Source: Luteimonas terrae (GTDB lineage Bacteria > Pseudomonadota > Gammaproteobacteria > Xanthomonadales > Xanthomonadaceae). Taken from it: 64,000 nt of DNA. Made by a program: the position numbers and the translations under genes. Every line of letters begins with the position of its first letter. Within the stretch, counting starts at the first letter, position 1. Below are positions 1 through 8,785 of this stretch, piece by piece. The notes under the pieces were generated by a model that had not been told where the DNA came from, made no database searches, and saw only the letters and a list, made by a program, of their open reading frames with translations. Location: assembly GCF_004358165.1 (NCBI RefSeq), contig NZ_SMTG01000002.1, positions 1,364,001 through 1,428,000 of the forward strand, read 5' to 3'.

Positions 1-1
1 G

Positions 2-544
2 GTGCAGGACCTGACCGTGCCGTCGGGTGTGCGCGGCGAAGAGTTCGGCCCGATGGCGCTCACGCTGGACCGCGCTGCGGGCAAGCTCTACTCGGTGGGT
101 CTGTCCACGGGCGAAGTCGTCGTGCTCGACGGTGCGACCGGCAAGGTCGACAGGATGTTCCGCTTCCCGTCCATCAACGGCGGCATCGGCGTCGCGATCG
201 ATCCCGAAGGCCGTCGCCTCTACGTCGCCGCGCAGGGCAGCGACAACCTGGTGATCGCCAACGCCGACACCGGCGAAGTGCTGCACGACGTCTACGTCGG
301 CGCGGGCGCGGTCTACGTGGCGTTCGATCCGCACAGCAAGCTGGCTTACGTCGCGAGCCGTGGCGCGGGCACGATCACGGCCGTGGATGCGAACGGCAAC
401 ATCGTCGCCAATCTCGATGGCGGCACTTTCCCCAACCACGTCCTGCCGACCGGCGACGGCACCATCTACGCCGTCAACAAGTCGCGCGGTGCCGAAGACA
501 TGGACGGCGACCAGATCCGTCGGATCACGCCCAAGGCCGACTGA
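2..544 (+). CDS. YncE/YVTN-type beta-propeller protein, 3' part
   Basis: The gene enters from the left edge, so only its last 180 or so residues are visible. They form repeating beta-propeller blades: short strands ending in phrases such as GKLYSVGLSTGEVVVLD, RRLYVAAQGSDNLVIAN and KLAYVASRGAGTITAVD, spaced about 40 residues apart. This pattern is typical of periplasmic YncE/YVTN-repeat proteins, which are binding or scaffold proteins with no known catalytic residues. It lies on the same strand just before hmuTUV, so a role in iron or hemin uptake is possible but only inferred. A strong hairpin after its stop codon suggests that its transcript ends there. Confidence 0.75.
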   Translation: MQDLTVPSGVRGEEFGPMALTLDRAAGKLYSVGLSTGEVVVLDGATGKVDRMFRFPSINGGIGVAIDPEGRRLYVAAQGSDNLVIANADTGEVLHDVYVGAGAVYVAFDPHSKLAYVASRGAGTITAVDANGNIVANLDGGTFPNHVLPTGDGTIYAVNKSRGAEDMDGDQIRRITPKAD

Positions 545-570
545 CGAACCGCTGTAAAATAGGCCTTCTG

Positions 571-600
571 CAGCGGCCGGACTTCGGTCCGGCCGCTGTC
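571..600 (+). terminator. Hairpin terminator after the beta-propeller gene
   Basis: A perfect 12-bp stem (571-582 with 587-598) closes on the stable tetraloop TTCG, followed by TCTTGTC. The U-tract is short, so termination may be partial, letting some transcription reach hmuT, which starts about 25 bases later. Confidence 0.7.
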
Positions 601-622
601 TTGTCCGCCCATGGAACCGAAG

Positions 623-1681
623 ATGTCCGACCGTCGCGTCCGCGCCCTGCTGCCCCTCGCCTTCGCCTGCGCGCTCGCCGCGTGCGCGCCTTCGACGCCG
701 GCGCCCGCCGACGATGCCCGCGCCGACACCGCGCCCGCGCAAACGTCCGATGCCGCATTGCCCGACGGCTGGCAGCACGTCGCCGGCACCGACATTCCGC
801 GCGTCGACCGTTCGCAGCAGGATCTGCCGGTCACGGTGCGATCCGACGACGGCGTCGAGGTGACGGTCACCGACACCGCACGCACCATCGTCGGCAACGA
901 CGACATCGTGATGGTCATGGATGCGCTGGGCCTGTCGGACCAGGTCTTCGCCGCGCCGACCAACGCGGTGACGCAGACCGGGCGCGATGCGCAGCACCAC
1001 TTCCTGTTCAACCGCACCACCGGCGTCGAAGGCATCCTCAGCCTCGACGGCACCCTGTTCGTCGGCAACAGCCTGCGCCGCCACGGCAAGCTCGCGCAGC
1101 CCCTGCGCGATGCCGGCCTGGCACTGGTGATCGTCGACGAGCTGCAGCCGATTCCCGAGAAGGTGCGCAAGCTCGCGACCGTGTTCGGGCATGCAGACGA
1201 GGGCGAGCAGCTTGCCACCCTGGTGCAGCAGCAGCTCGACGAGGCCGCGCGCATCGCCGGCAGCCATGCGCGCAAGCCGCGCGTGATCCACATCTCGGCC
1301 ACCGGTGGCGGCGGCTCGCCGACCGTCGGCGGCGCCGATACCGCGGCCGCAGGCGTCATCCGCCTGGCGGGCGGCATCAACGTCGGCGACGAAGCCAAGG
1401 TCGCCAACTATTCGCAGCTCAGCAACGAGGGCATCGTCGCGGTCGAGCCGGAGGTGATCCTCGTCAGCGAAGACGACCTGCGCGTGTTCGGCGGCGCCGA
1501 CGGCCTGTGGAAGGCCTATCCCTCGCTCAGGCAGACGCCGGCCGGCCTCGCCGACCGCGTCTGGGTGATGCCCGACACGCAGCTCAAGGTCAGCAGCATC
1601 GGCGGCGGCACCGGCGCGATCGCGCTGGCCCAGGCGCTGGCGACTCTGGCCGCAGAACTCGACGCCGCGCCGGGCGCATGA
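623..1681 (+). CDS. hmuT: Hemin ABC transporter substrate-binding lipoprotein
   Basis: Periplasmic hemin-binding protein that delivers heme to the HmuUV importer. The 352-residue product starts with a lipoprotein signal: arginines, a hydrophobic core and the lipobox LAAC, giving lipidation at Cys21. The rest matches the two-lobed class III binding-protein fold (GVEGILSLDGTLFVGNSL, DELQPIPEKVRKLA). ATG at 623 is chosen because it gives a normal signal peptide; ATG at 611 adds four residues and cannot be excluded. The stop overlaps the hmuU start (ATGA). Its place before a FecCD-type permease and a HmuV-like ATPase supports heme rather than vitamin B12, but the ligand is inferred. Confidence 0.85.
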   Translation: MSDRRVRALLPLAFACALAACAPSTPAPADDARADTAPAQTSDAALPDGWQHVAGTDIPRVDRSQQDLPVTVRSDDGVEVTVTDTARTIVGNDDIVMVMDALGLSDQVFAAPTNAVTQTGRDAQHHFLFNRTTGVEGILSLDGTLFVGNSLRRHGKLAQPLRDAGLALVIVDELQPIPEKVRKLATVFGHADEGEQLATLVQQQLDEAARIAGSHARKPRVIHISATGGGGSPTVGGADTAAAGVIRLAGGINVGDEAKVANYSQLSNEGIVAVEPEVILVSEDDLRVFGGADGLWKAYPSLRQTPAGLADRVWVMPDTQLKVSSIGGGTGAIALAQALATLAAELDAAPGA

Positions 1682-2739
1682 CCGCAGGTTCCACCGCGCC
1701 GCGACGCAGCGGTCTGGTCCGACGTCCGCCGGGTGGTCTGCTGTGCGTCGGCATGCTGGCCCTGTTGGTCGTGGTGATCGTGCTGTCGTTCGGCATCGGT
1801 CCGCTGCGCATTCCGCCGGGCGACGTGGTCCACGTGATCGCGCACAAGCTCGGCCTGGTCGATGCCGGCACGCTCACGCAGCGCGACATTTCGGTGGTCT
1901 GGAACCTGCGCGTGCCGCGCGCCTTGCTGGCGGTGATCGTCGGCGCGTCGCTGGCGATGGCCGGCGCGGGCCTGCAGGGCCTGTTCGGCAATCCGCTGGC
2001 CGATCCCGGCATCGTCGGCGTGACCCATGGCGCGGCGCTCGGCGCGGTGTCGGCGATCGTGCTCGGCGCGACCGCGCTGGGCGCGTGGACCATCCCGGTC
2101 GCGGCCTTCCTCGGTGGCGCGGCGACGACGACGCTGATCTATCTGCTGGCCCGGCCTGACCGCGGCAGCGGCACCGCGACGCTGCTGCTGGTCGGCATCG
2201 CGATCGCCGCCGCGTGCTCGGCGGCGATCGGCTTCTTCACCTACATCGCCAACGCCGACGAACTGCAGTCGCTGGTGTTCTGGCAGATGGGCTCGCTGGC
2301 GATGGCGAACTGGAACTCGATGCTGGCCGCCCTGCCCGCCTTCGTGCTCGGCGCGGTGGCCTTGCGTGCGCTGGCCACGCCGCTCGACATGCTCGCGCTC
2401 GGCGAGCGTCAGGCCCAGCACATCGGCCTGGACGTCAAACGCGCGCGGCTGATGCTGATCGCGGTCTGCGCGCTGCTGGTCGGCTCGGCGGTCGCATTCG
2501 CCGGCGTGGTCGGTTTCGTCGGCCTGGTCGTCCCGCATTTCGTGCGCCTGCTCGCCGGCCCCGGTCACCGCTGGCTGGTGCCGCTGTCGGCGGTCTGCGG
2601 CGGCCTGCTGATCGTCATCGCCGATACCGCGGCGCGCAGTCTCGACCCGCCGTCGGAGATCCCGCTGGGCCTGTTCTCGGCGGCGCTCGGCGCACCGTTC
2701 TTCCTGTGGCTGGTGCTGCGCCGCAAGGGCGCCGCATGA
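1678..2739 (+). CDS. hmuU: Hemin ABC transporter permease
   Basis: Inner-membrane permease of the FecCD/BtuC family, 353 residues, with about ten hydrophobic segments. Family landmarks include GNPLADPGIVGVTHGA after the second or third helix and GFVGLVVPHFVRLL, the loop that contacts the ATPase, in the C-terminal third. The start overlaps the hmuT stop as ATGA, and the stop overlaps the hmuV start in the same way, so the three genes are translationally coupled. The short soluble N-terminus before the first helix is rich in Arg and Pro. Confidence 0.9.
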   Translation: MTAGSTAPRRSGLVRRPPGGLLCVGMLALLVVVIVLSFGIGPLRIPPGDVVHVIAHKLGLVDAGTLTQRDISVVWNLRVPRALLAVIVGASLAMAGAGLQGLFGNPLADPGIVGVTHGAALGAVSAIVLGATALGAWTIPVAAFLGGAATTTLIYLLARPDRGSGTATLLLVGIAIAAACSAAIGFFTYIANADELQSLVFWQMGSLAMANWNSMLAALPAFVLGAVALRALATPLDMLALGERQAQHIGLDVKRARLMLIAVCALLVGSAVAFAGVVGFVGLVVPHFVRLLAGPGHRWLVPLSAVCGGLLIVIADTAARSLDPPSEIPLGLFSAALGAPFFLWLVLRRKGAA

Positions 2740-3533
2740 GCATGGGCACGCACGACGCTGCGCACGATGTGCTCGCGCTCGACGGCGTGACCGTGCGCAT
2801 CGACGGCCGCGCGATTCTCGATGCGATCGACCTGCGCTTCGCGCGCGGCACGCTCACCGCACTGGTCGGCCCGAACGGCGCCGGAAAGTCGACGCTGCTC
2901 GCGGTCGCCAGCGGCGATCTCGCCCCGGCCGCCGGCCGCGTGCGCCTGTCTGGCGCCGAACTGCGCGACTGGAAAGCGCGTCCGCTGGCGCGCGAGCGCA
3001 GCGTGCTGCCGCAGGACCACGCGGTGCGTTTCGGTTTCAGCGTGCGCGAGGTCGTGGCGATGGGCCGGCTGCCGCATCCGCCCGCGCCGGTCGAGGACGC
3101 CCGCATCGTCGATGCCTCGCTGGCCGCGGCCGACGTGACCCATCTCGACCCGCGCGACGTGCAGACCCTGTCGGGCGGCGAAGCCTCGCGCACGGCGTTT
3201 GCGCGCGTGCTGGCGCAGACCACGCCGGTCGTGTTCCTCGACGAACCCACCGCCGCACTCGACCTGCAACACCAGGAAGCCGTGCTGCGCATCGCCCGCG
3301 GCCTCGCCGACGACGGAGCCTGCGTGATCGTCGTGCTGCACGATCTCAACCTCGCCGCCGGCCATGCCGACCGCATCGTCATGCTGCACGGGGGGCGCAT
3401 CGCCGCCGACGGCAGTCCCCGGGAAGTGCTCACGCAGGCGACGATCGAACAGGTTTACGCCCAGCCGGTCCTGGTCCTCGAACACCCGACCCGCGGCGTG
3501 CCGCTGGTCGTCAGCGACGATCCACGCGTCTGA
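2736..3533 (+). CDS. hmuV: Hemin ABC transporter ATP-binding protein
   Basis: Cytoplasmic ATPase that powers the HmuU channel. The 265-residue product carries all ABC landmarks: Walker A GPNGAGKST (residues 45-53), Q-loop region LPQDHAV, signature LSGGE (145-149), Walker B VVFLDEP (about 165-171) and H-loop VLHDLN. The signature is followed by ASRTAFARVLAQ, as in HmuV/FepC proteins. No heme-degrading HemS/HmuS gene lies next to it, so heme breakdown must be encoded elsewhere. Confidence 0.9.
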   Translation: MSMGTHDAAHDVLALDGVTVRIDGRAILDAIDLRFARGTLTALVGPNGAGKSTLLAVASGDLAPAAGRVRLSGAELRDWKARPLARERSVLPQDHAVRFGFSVREVVAMGRLPHPPAPVEDARIVDASLAAADVTHLDPRDVQTLSGGEASRTAFARVLAQTTPVVFLDEPTAALDLQHQEAVLRIARGLADDGACVIVVLHDLNLAAGHADRIVMLHGGRIAADGSPREVLTQATIEQVYAQPVLVLEHPTRGVPLVVSDDPRV

Positions 3534-3572
3534 CCCTGCAGGAGCAGCGCACGCGTTGCCTCGCAAGACCGG

Positions 3573-3604
3573 CGTAGGATGGATGGAGCGCAGCGAAACC
3601 CATC
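3573..3604 (+). repeat. Intergenic repeat family B, single copy
   Basis: The 32-base unit begins CGTAGGATGGATGGAGCG and ends GAAACCCATC. Near-identical copies lie at 42201-42232 (same strand) and 42337-42368 (opposite strand). Here it stands alone between hmuV and the VOC gene with no partner arm. Confidence 0.75.
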
Positions 3605-3632
3605 GCCAGCGCCCTTTCGAGGATTCCCAACG

Positions 3633-4052
3633 ATGTCCGCATCTTCCGGCTCCACGATCATCCCCTGCCTGCGTTACGACGACGCCCCGCGCATGATCGA
3701 CTGGCTGTGCGCAGCCTTCGGTTTCGAGGCGCAGGCCGTCCATCGCGACAGCGACACCGTCCACCACGCGCAACTCGTCTTCGGCACCGGCATGCTGATG
3801 CTCGGTTCGACGCAACGCGACAGCGAATGGGGCGACCTGATCGCCCAGCCACGCGACCTCGGAGGCCGCACCACCCAGAGCCCCTGTGTGGTCGTCGCCG
3901 ACGTCGACGCGCATTACGCGAAGGCGAAGGCCAAGGGCGCGGTCATCGTGCAGGACATCGCCGACCAGCCCTACGGCGGCCGCGGTTACTCCTGCCGAGA
4001 CCCGGAAGGCCACCTGTGGTGGTTCGGCAGCTACGACCCCTGGTCGGATTGA
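3633..4052 (+). CDS. VOC (glyoxalase/bleomycin resistance) family protein
   Basis: Small cytoplasmic protein of 139 residues with the paired beta-alpha-beta-beta-beta modules of the vicinal oxygen chelate superfamily: IIPCLRYDDAPRMIDWLCAAF at the N-terminus and DPEGHLWWFGSYDPW at the end. The closing DPEGHLW phrase is typical of PhnB-like and glyoxalase-like members. Such proteins bind a metal and act as isomerases, dioxygenases or resistance proteins; which applies here cannot be told. ATG at 3633 is preferred because an upstream in-frame ATG at 3579 falls inside an intergenic repeat. Confidence 0.75.
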   Translation: MSASSGSTIIPCLRYDDAPRMIDWLCAAFGFEAQAVHRDSDTVHHAQLVFGTGMLMLGSTQRDSEWGDLIAQPRDLGGRTTQSPCVVVADVDAHYAKAKAKGAVIVQDIADQPYGGRGYSCRDPEGHLWWFGSYDPWSD

Positions 4053-4065
4053 AGTCTTCGACCCC

Positions 4066-4137
4066 CTGTGGGAGCGCGCTTGCGCGCGAAGACGCTTCCA
4101 GGCGAGAGCCGCATCGCGCGCAAGCGCGCTCCCACAG
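4066..4137. repeat. Palindromic repeat family A, copy 1
   Basis: Two perfect 24-base inverted arms (4066-4089 and 4114-4137) with core GGGAGCGCGCTTGCGCGCGA, separated by 24 bases. It lies between the convergent VOC and purK genes. A second copy with the same core is at 7068-7146. Position and symmetry suggest a REP-like element that also folds at both transcript ends. Confidence 0.85.
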
Positions 4138-4143
4138 GCGCGA

Positions 4144-5295
4144 TCAGGCTTCGCGCAACCGCGCCACGACCGGCGCGACCTGCGCCTGACGCCCGAGCGC
4201 TTCGCCGACATCCGCCAGTCGCTGCGCCAGCGCCTCGGCCTCGTCGGCGCGCAGCGTGGCGTGCCCGACCTTGCGACCCGCGCGCGGCTGCTTGCCGTAG
4301 TCGTGCCAGTGACCACCGGCCGTCGACAGCATCGCTGTCGGATCGGGCATCTCGCCGATCCAGTTGAGCATGCAGGCCACGCCGCGCACGGCCGTGTCGC
4401 CGAGCGGCAGGCCCAGCACCGCGCGCAGATGGTTCTGGAACTGCGAGGTCTCGCTGCCTTCGATCGTCCAGTGCCCGGAGTTGTGCACGCGCGGCGCGAG
4501 TTCGTTGGCCAGCAATTCGCCGTCGCGGCAGAACAGTTCCAGTGCGAACACGCCGACGTAGCCGAGACGCTCGGCGATTGCACGCGCATGCGACATCGCC
4601 GTCGCATGCAACGACGCGTCGACACGTGCTGGCGCGAGACTCGCCGACAGCACGCCGTCGACATGCCAGTTCTCGGTCAGCGGCCAGGCGCGGAACTCGC
4701 CGTCGCGGCCACGCACGGCGACCACGCTGAGCTCGCGCTGGAACGCGACGAAGCCTTCGAGAATCAGTCCGACGCTCGAGGCCTGTGCGCCCAGCGCGTC
4801 CCAGGCGGCGTCGACATCGGCCGGCGACTTGATGCGGAACTGGCCCTTGCCGTCGTAACCCAGCCGCCGCGTCTTGAGGATGCAAGGCGTGCCAATACGT
4901 GCAACGGCCTCGTCCAGCGCCGTGCGCGTCGGCACGTCGGCGAAATCCGGCACCGGAATGTCGAGTTCGCGGAACAGCGTCTTCTCCGCCAGCCGGTCCT
5001 GGGTCAGCGCCAGTGCCCCCGGATTCGGAAACACCGGCACGCGCTCGGCCAGCCACTGCGCACTCTCGGCCGGCACGTTCTCGAAATCGAAGGTCGCCAC
5101 ATCGACCTTGTCGGCAAATTCGGCCAGTGCGGCCTCGTCGCGATAGTCGCCCACCAGCAGCGGCGCGAACTGGCCGGCGCAGGCGTCGCCCGACGTATCC
5201 ATGACCAGAAACCGCAGACCGAGCGGCGCGCCCGACAGCGCAAGCATGCGGGCGAGCTGACCGCCGCCCAGAATGCCGACCGTCGTAGCGCTCAT
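4144..5295 (-). CDS. purK: N5-carboxyaminoimidazole ribonucleotide synthase
   Basis: ATP-grasp enzyme of purine synthesis that carboxylates AIR with bicarbonate and ATP to N5-CAIR. The 383-residue protein opens with [20 protein letters not shown], the PurK N-terminal loop, and contains [10 protein letters not shown] and the ATP-grasp core [14 protein letters not shown]. The C-terminal region [20 protein letters not shown] fits the family. Its start overlaps the purE stop (ATGA), so the pair form one minus-strand operon handing N5-CAIR directly to PurE. Confidence 0.93.
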   Translation of the reverse strand: MSATTVGILGGGQLARMLALSGAPLGLRFLVMDTSGDACAGQFAPLLVGDYRDEAALAEFADKVDVATFDFENVPAESAQWLAERVPVFPNPGALALTQDRLAEKTLFRELDIPVPDFADVPTRTALDEAVARIGTPCILKTRRLGYDGKGQFRIKSPADVDAAWDALGAQASSVGLILEGFVAFQRELSVVAVRGRDGEFRAWPLTENWHVDGVLSASLAPARVDASLHATAMSHARAIAERLGYVGVFALELFCRDGELLANELAPRVHNSGHWTIEGSETSQFQNHLRAVLGLPLGDTAVRGVACMLNWIGEMPDPTAMLSTAGGHWHDYGKQPRAGRKVGHATLRADEAEALAQRLADVGEALGRQAQVAPVVARLREA

Positions 5296-5795
5296 CGCCG
5301 CGGATCGTCGTTGCTGGCGACGTCGTCGGTCTGGCGCTTGCGGAAATCGGCCAGCGCCGCCGCGACCACGGCATCGTCGGACGCCAGCATCGCCGCGGCG
5401 AACAACGCGGCATTGGCCGCGCCCGCATTGCCGATGGCGAAGGTCGCGACCGGAATGCCGGCCGGCATCTGCACGATCGACAGCAGCGAGTCCATGCCGT
5501 TGAGCGCCTTGGACTGCACCGGCACGCCGAGCACGGGCACCGCGGTCTTCGAGGCGAGCATGCCGGGCAGATGCGCCGCGCCGCCGGCCCCGGCGATGAT
5601 CGCGCGCAGGCCGCGCGACTGTGCGCTGGATGCGTATTCGAAAAGCACGTCGGGCGTGCGGTGCGCGGAAACGACACGGACCTCGTGCGGAACGCCGAGC
5701 TGCTCGAGCTTCTGCGCGGCGTGCTGCATCGTGTCCCAGTCGGATCGCGATCCCATCACGATGCCGACCTTCGGCGGAACGGAACTGGCGGACAT
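5292..5795 (-). CDS. purE: N5-carboxyaminoimidazole ribonucleotide mutase
   Basis: Converts N5-CAIR to CAIR in purine synthesis; cytosolic, usually an octamer. The 167-residue product shows the PurE motifs MGSRSDW near the N-terminus, VSAHRTPD, and [15 protein letters not shown]. Start ATG at 5795 is chosen because an in-frame ATG nine codons upstream would add a non-conserved tail. First gene of the purE-purK pair, overlapping purK by four bases. Confidence 0.93.
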   Translation of the reverse strand: MSASSVPPKVGIVMGSRSDWDTMQHAAQKLEQLGVPHEVRVVSAHRTPDVLFEYASSAQSRGLRAIIAGAGGAAHLPGMLASKTAVPVLGVPVQSKALNGMDSLLSIVQMPAGIPVATFAIGNAGAANAALFAAAMLASDDAVVAAALADFRKRQTDDVASNDDPRR

Positions 5796-5916
5796 TGGGG
5801 GTTCCCGGCCACAAAGACGCATTTTATCCGGGCTGGCGCCTGCGTGCGCGCACGCCGTTCACGCGACGCCGGGTGCTACCCTTTTCGCCCGCCTCCACGC
5901 TTCCACAAGATCGCCC

Positions 5917-6186
5917 ATGGACCGCAAGCTGCTCGACATTCTCGTCTGCCCCGCCAGCCGCCAGCCGCTCGCGCTGCTCGACGCGGCCGGACTCGATGCG
6001 CTCAACGCGGCCATCGCCTCGGGCAACGCGCGGCGCGAGGACGGGAGTGCACAGGCCGGTCCGGTGCGCGAGGCGCTGGTGACGCACGACCGCAAGCGCG
6101 TCTACCGCGTCGACGACGGCATTCCGGTGCTGCTGGTCGAGGAAGGCATCGCGACGGCGCAGATTCCGGATTTCCCCAAGGCATGA
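5917..6186 (+). CDS. Trm112-family small protein
   Basis: Short cytoplasmic protein of 89 residues beginning MDRKLLDILVCPASRQPL, the opening of the bacterial YcaR/Trm112 family. It ends with the family phrase YRVDDGIPVLLVEEG. Family members are small beta-rich proteins that often carry a zinc ribbon; here only one Cys is seen in the usual first pair, so zinc binding is doubtful. Its stop overlaps the nadC start, giving a two-gene unit. Longer than the roughly 60-residue E. coli form because of an Ala/Gly-rich insert at about residues 20-55. Confidence 0.8.
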   Translation: MDRKLLDILVCPASRQPLALLDAAGLDALNAAIASGNARREDGSAQAGPVREALVTHDRKRVYRVDDGIPVLLVEEGIATAQIPDFPKA

Positions 6187-7055
6187 GCCGCGACGACCGC
6201 TTCGGCATTCCGCACGCGGCGGTCGAGGCCAACGTCTCGGCCGCGTTGGCCGAGGACATCGGCAGCGGCGACGTCACGGCCGCACTGCTGCCCGACGCCG
6301 CGGATGTCGCCTATCTGCTGTGCAAGGAAGACGCCGTCGTCTGCGGACGGCCATGGTTCGATGCCTGCCACCGCGCGCTCGATCCCGACGTCCGCATCGA
6401 CTGGCGCGTCGATGAAGGCGATCGCGTCGTCGCCGGCACGGTGCTGGCCACGCTCGCCGGACGCGCGAGGGCGCTGGTCAGTGCCGAACGCACCTCGCTC
6501 AATTTCATGCAGACGCTCAGCGCCACCGCGACCGTGACCGCGCGTCACGCCGACGCCGTTGCAGGCACCGCGACGCGCATTCTCGATACGCGCAAGACGC
6601 TCCCCGGCCTGCGGCTGGCGCAGAAATACGCCGTGCGGGTTGGCGGTGGCGGCAACCACCGCATCGGTCTCTACGACACGGTGATGCTCAAGGAGAACCA
6701 TGTCCGCGCGGCCGGCGGCATTGCCGCGGCGGTCGAGCGTGCACGCGCCCAGTCGCCCGACCTGCCGCTGGTGATCGAGGTCGAGACGCTGGACGAACTG
6801 CGCGCCGCACTCGATGCCGGCTGCACGCGCGTGCTGATCGACGACTTCGACCGCGACACGCGCCGCGAGGCCGTGCGCATCGCACGCGACGCGCCGTACG
6901 CCGGGCGCGTGCCGCTGGAAGTGTCGGGCAGCGTCGACTTCGACGCCCTGCGCGCGATCGCCGAGGACGGCGTCGATTACGTGTCGATCGGCGGCCTGAC
7001 CAAGCACGTCCGCGCGATCGACCTGTCGCTCAAGCTCGGGCCGCCGCCCGCCTGA
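6183..7055 (+). CDS. nadC: Nicotinate-nucleotide pyrophosphorylase (carboxylating)
   Basis: Quinolinate phosphoribosyltransferase: converts quinolinate and PRPP to nicotinate mononucleotide, CO2 and pyrophosphate in de novo NAD synthesis. The 290-residue product has the expected order of motifs: LAEDIGSGDVT at the N-terminus, SAERTSLNFMQTLSATAT, TRILDTRKTLPGLR, KYAVRVGGGGNHRIGL and LKENHV, then the TIM-barrel end VSGSVDFDALRAIAEDGVDY. It begins inside the stop of the Trm112-like gene and is followed by palindrome family A. Confidence 0.95.
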   Translation: MSRDDRFGIPHAAVEANVSAALAEDIGSGDVTAALLPDAADVAYLLCKEDAVVCGRPWFDACHRALDPDVRIDWRVDEGDRVVAGTVLATLAGRARALVSAERTSLNFMQTLSATATVTARHADAVAGTATRILDTRKTLPGLRLAQKYAVRVGGGGNHRIGLYDTVMLKENHVRAAGGIAAAVERARAQSPDLPLVIEVETLDELRAALDAGCTRVLIDDFDRDTRREAVRIARDAPYAGRVPLEVSGSVDFDALRAIAEDGVDYVSIGGLTKHVRAIDLSLKLGPPPA

Positions 7056-7067
7056 GTAGTCGCTTTC

Positions 7068-7146
7068 GTGGGAGCGCGCTTGCGCGCGATTCCGATACGC
7101 CTGCAGCTCCGGAGCTTTCCGGAATCGCGCGCAAGCGCGCTCCCAC
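7068..7146. repeat. Palindromic repeat family A, copy 2
   Basis: Perfect 26-base inverted arms at 7068-7093 and 7121-7146 share the core of copy 1. The centre holds a smaller palindrome, AGCTCCGGAGCT (7105-7116), so the transcript could form a long stem topped by a second hairpin. It directly follows nadC and may act as its 3' end. Confidence 0.85.
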
Positions 7147-7192
7147 AGCCGCCGGGCTTGTATCGCGACCACCTCGCCGCCACAGTTCGCCC

Positions 7193-7534
7193 ATGCCCGA
7201 CTTTCCGATGATGATCTTCGCGATGCTGGCCGCGTTCGCCGCATTCCTGTGGTGGAGCAGCGCGCGTGCCGCCGCCGAGCGCGCCGGACAGCTCGGCCGC
7301 GAGGCCTGCGAACGCGCCGGCGTGCAGTGGCTCGACCAGGCCGTGCACGCGTATTCGATGCGGCTGCGCCGCGACGACTCCGGTCACCTGCGCGTCGAGC
7401 GCAACTTCCGTTTCGAGTATTCGGAGGACGGCGTGCAACGGCACATCGGCCAGCTGGTCCTGCGTGGCGATCAGCTCGTTGCCTTCAGCGGTCCTACCCG
7501 GCCGCAGCCGGTGTCGATCCACTGGACGAACTGA
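7193..7534 (+). CDS. DUF3301 family membrane-anchored protein
   Basis: 113 residues with one N-terminal membrane segment (MMIFAMLAAFAAFLWW) followed by a basic, soluble tail. The phrase REACERAGVQWLDQAV and the later RNFRFEYSEDG fit DUF3301, a family of small proteins of unknown function found in Gammaproteobacteria. It stands alone between nadC and the convergent sspB gene. No catalytic residues can be picked out. Confidence 0.75.
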   Translation: MPDFPMMIFAMLAAFAAFLWWSSARAAAERAGQLGREACERAGVQWLDQAVHAYSMRLRRDDSGHLRVERNFRFEYSEDGVQRHIGQLVLRGDQLVAFSGPTRPQPVSIHWTN

Positions 7535-7601
7535 AGTCGGCGAAACGTCGTGAACCTGGAACTGCTGCGCCTGCCTGTCGCCGTCGGCCGCGTTCGCGGC
7601 G

Positions 7602-8084
7602 TTACTTGACGACGCGCAGATGCCCGCGACGCGGTTCGCTGGGACCGTCGCCGCCCGGCGGGTCGTCGGGCCCTTCACCGTCATCGCCGTCGTCGACCGC
7701 ATGCAGCGCCGGCGCACTGTCTTCGGCCTCGGCATGCGGCTCGGCGGAACCGCCGATCTCTTCCGGCAATGCCATGCCCTGCCCGGTCTCGCGCGCGTAG
7801 ATCGCCAGCACCGCGCCCACCGGGACGAGCACCGACTGGCTGACGCCGCCGAAGCGCGCGGAGAACCGCACGCTGTCGTTGTCCATTTCCAGACGCCCGA
7901 CCGCGCGGTCGGCGATGTTGAGCACGATGCGCCCGTCCTTGACCGCGTGCGCCGGCACGCGCACGCCCGGCTGGCGCGCATCGACGAGGATGTGCGGCGT
8001 CATGCCGTTGTCGGCGATCCATTCGTACAGCGCCCGCAACAGATACGGGCGATGGCTGGTCATCGGAGTCGGGGCGTCGCTCAT
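7602..8084 (-). CDS. sspB: ClpXP protease specificity-enhancing factor
   Basis: Adaptor that tethers SsrA-tagged and RseA-type substrates to ClpXP. The 160-residue product begins with SHRPYLLRALYEWIADNGMTPHILVD, here read as the core YEWIADNGMTPHILVD, followed by GRIVLNIADRAVG and FSARFGGVSQSVLVPVGAV, the substrate-binding barrel. A long acidic, disordered linker (about residues 110-150) ends in RGHLRVVK, the conserved C-terminal peptide that docks on the ClpX zinc domain. It lies downstream of sspA in the usual order. Confidence 0.93.
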   Translation of the reverse strand: MSDAPTPMTSHRPYLLRALYEWIADNGMTPHILVDARQPGVRVPAHAVKDGRIVLNIADRAVGRLEMDNDSVRFSARFGGVSQSVLVPVGAVLAIYARETGQGMALPEEIGGSAEPHAEAEDSAPALHAVDDGDDGEGPDDPPGGDGPSEPRRGHLRVVK

Positions 8085-8152
8085 GCGCGACAGTCTAGCC
8101 GCAAGCCCGGTGGTTCAGGCGTGTAAATCTGAACGCCCGCGACGCGGCCGGA

Positions 8153-8785
8153 TCACTCCGGCAGCGCGCGCAACTGCCGCTCCTGCGGCGTCAGACTGCG
8201 TACGAAGCCCGGGCTGCGGAAGATGCGGTTGCCGTAGTCCTCGATGGCCTTGGCGCCGTCCTTGGGCAGCGGAATCTCGAGCGCCTGCAGGCGCCAGACG
8301 ATCGGTGCCATCGCGCAATCGGCCAGGCTCATTTCCGGATTGAGGAAGAACTTGCTGGCCTTGAACAGCGGCACCGCCGCGGTCACCAGTTCCTTGAGCC
8401 GCTTGCGTCCGGTCTCGGCTTGGGCCTTGTTGCCCATCTGGATGGCCTGCACCTGCGGCACCCAGTCGTGTTCGATGCGCAGCATCGCCAGCCGCAGGCG
8501 CGCACGCGACAGCGGATCGACCGGCATCAGCGGCGGATGCGGATAGCGCTCGTCGAGGTACTCGCTGACCACGCTCGCCGCGTAGAGCACCAGCTCGCGC
8601 TCGACCAGGGTCGGCACCGAGTGGTAGGGATTGAGATCGATCAGGTCCTCGGGCGGGTTCTGCGCATCGACCGGGACCATGTCGTAGGTCACGCCCTTGG
8701 CAGCCAGCACCAGACGCGCGCGGTGGCACAGCACGTCGTCGACGGAAGAAAACAGCGTCAGCACGTTTCGCATGGATGCACTCAC
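8153..8785 (-). CDS. sspA: Stringent starvation protein A
   Basis: RNA-polymerase-associated protein with a glutathione-S-transferase fold, 210 residues. The N-terminal thioredoxin-like half contains SSVDDVLCHRARLVLAAKG and NPYHSVPTLVERELVLY; the helical half contains DPLSRARLRLAMLRIEHDW and FLNPEMSLADC. GTG at 8785 is used to match the length of family members; ATG at 8773, four codons later, is an alternative. It sits 172 bases downstream of petC and upstream of sspB, an order common in beta- and gammaproteobacteria. Confidence 0.9.
   Translation of the reverse strand: MSASMRNVLTLFSSVDDVLCHRARLVLAAKGVTYDMVPVDAQNPPEDLIDLNPYHSVPTLVERELVLYAASVVSEYLDERYPHPPLMPVDPLSRARLRLAMLRIEHDWVPQVQAIQMGNKAQAETGRKRLKELVTAAVPLFKASKFFLNPEMSLADCAMAPIVWRLQALEIPLPKDGAKAIEDYGNRIFRSPGFVRSLTPQERQLRALPE

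Noticed and set aside
2565..4664. Long minus-strand ORF across hmuV and the VOC gene
   Set aside because: Antisense to genes with full ABC and VOC motifs; composition is Arg-rich shadow. Its last part is only out-of-frame purK sequence.
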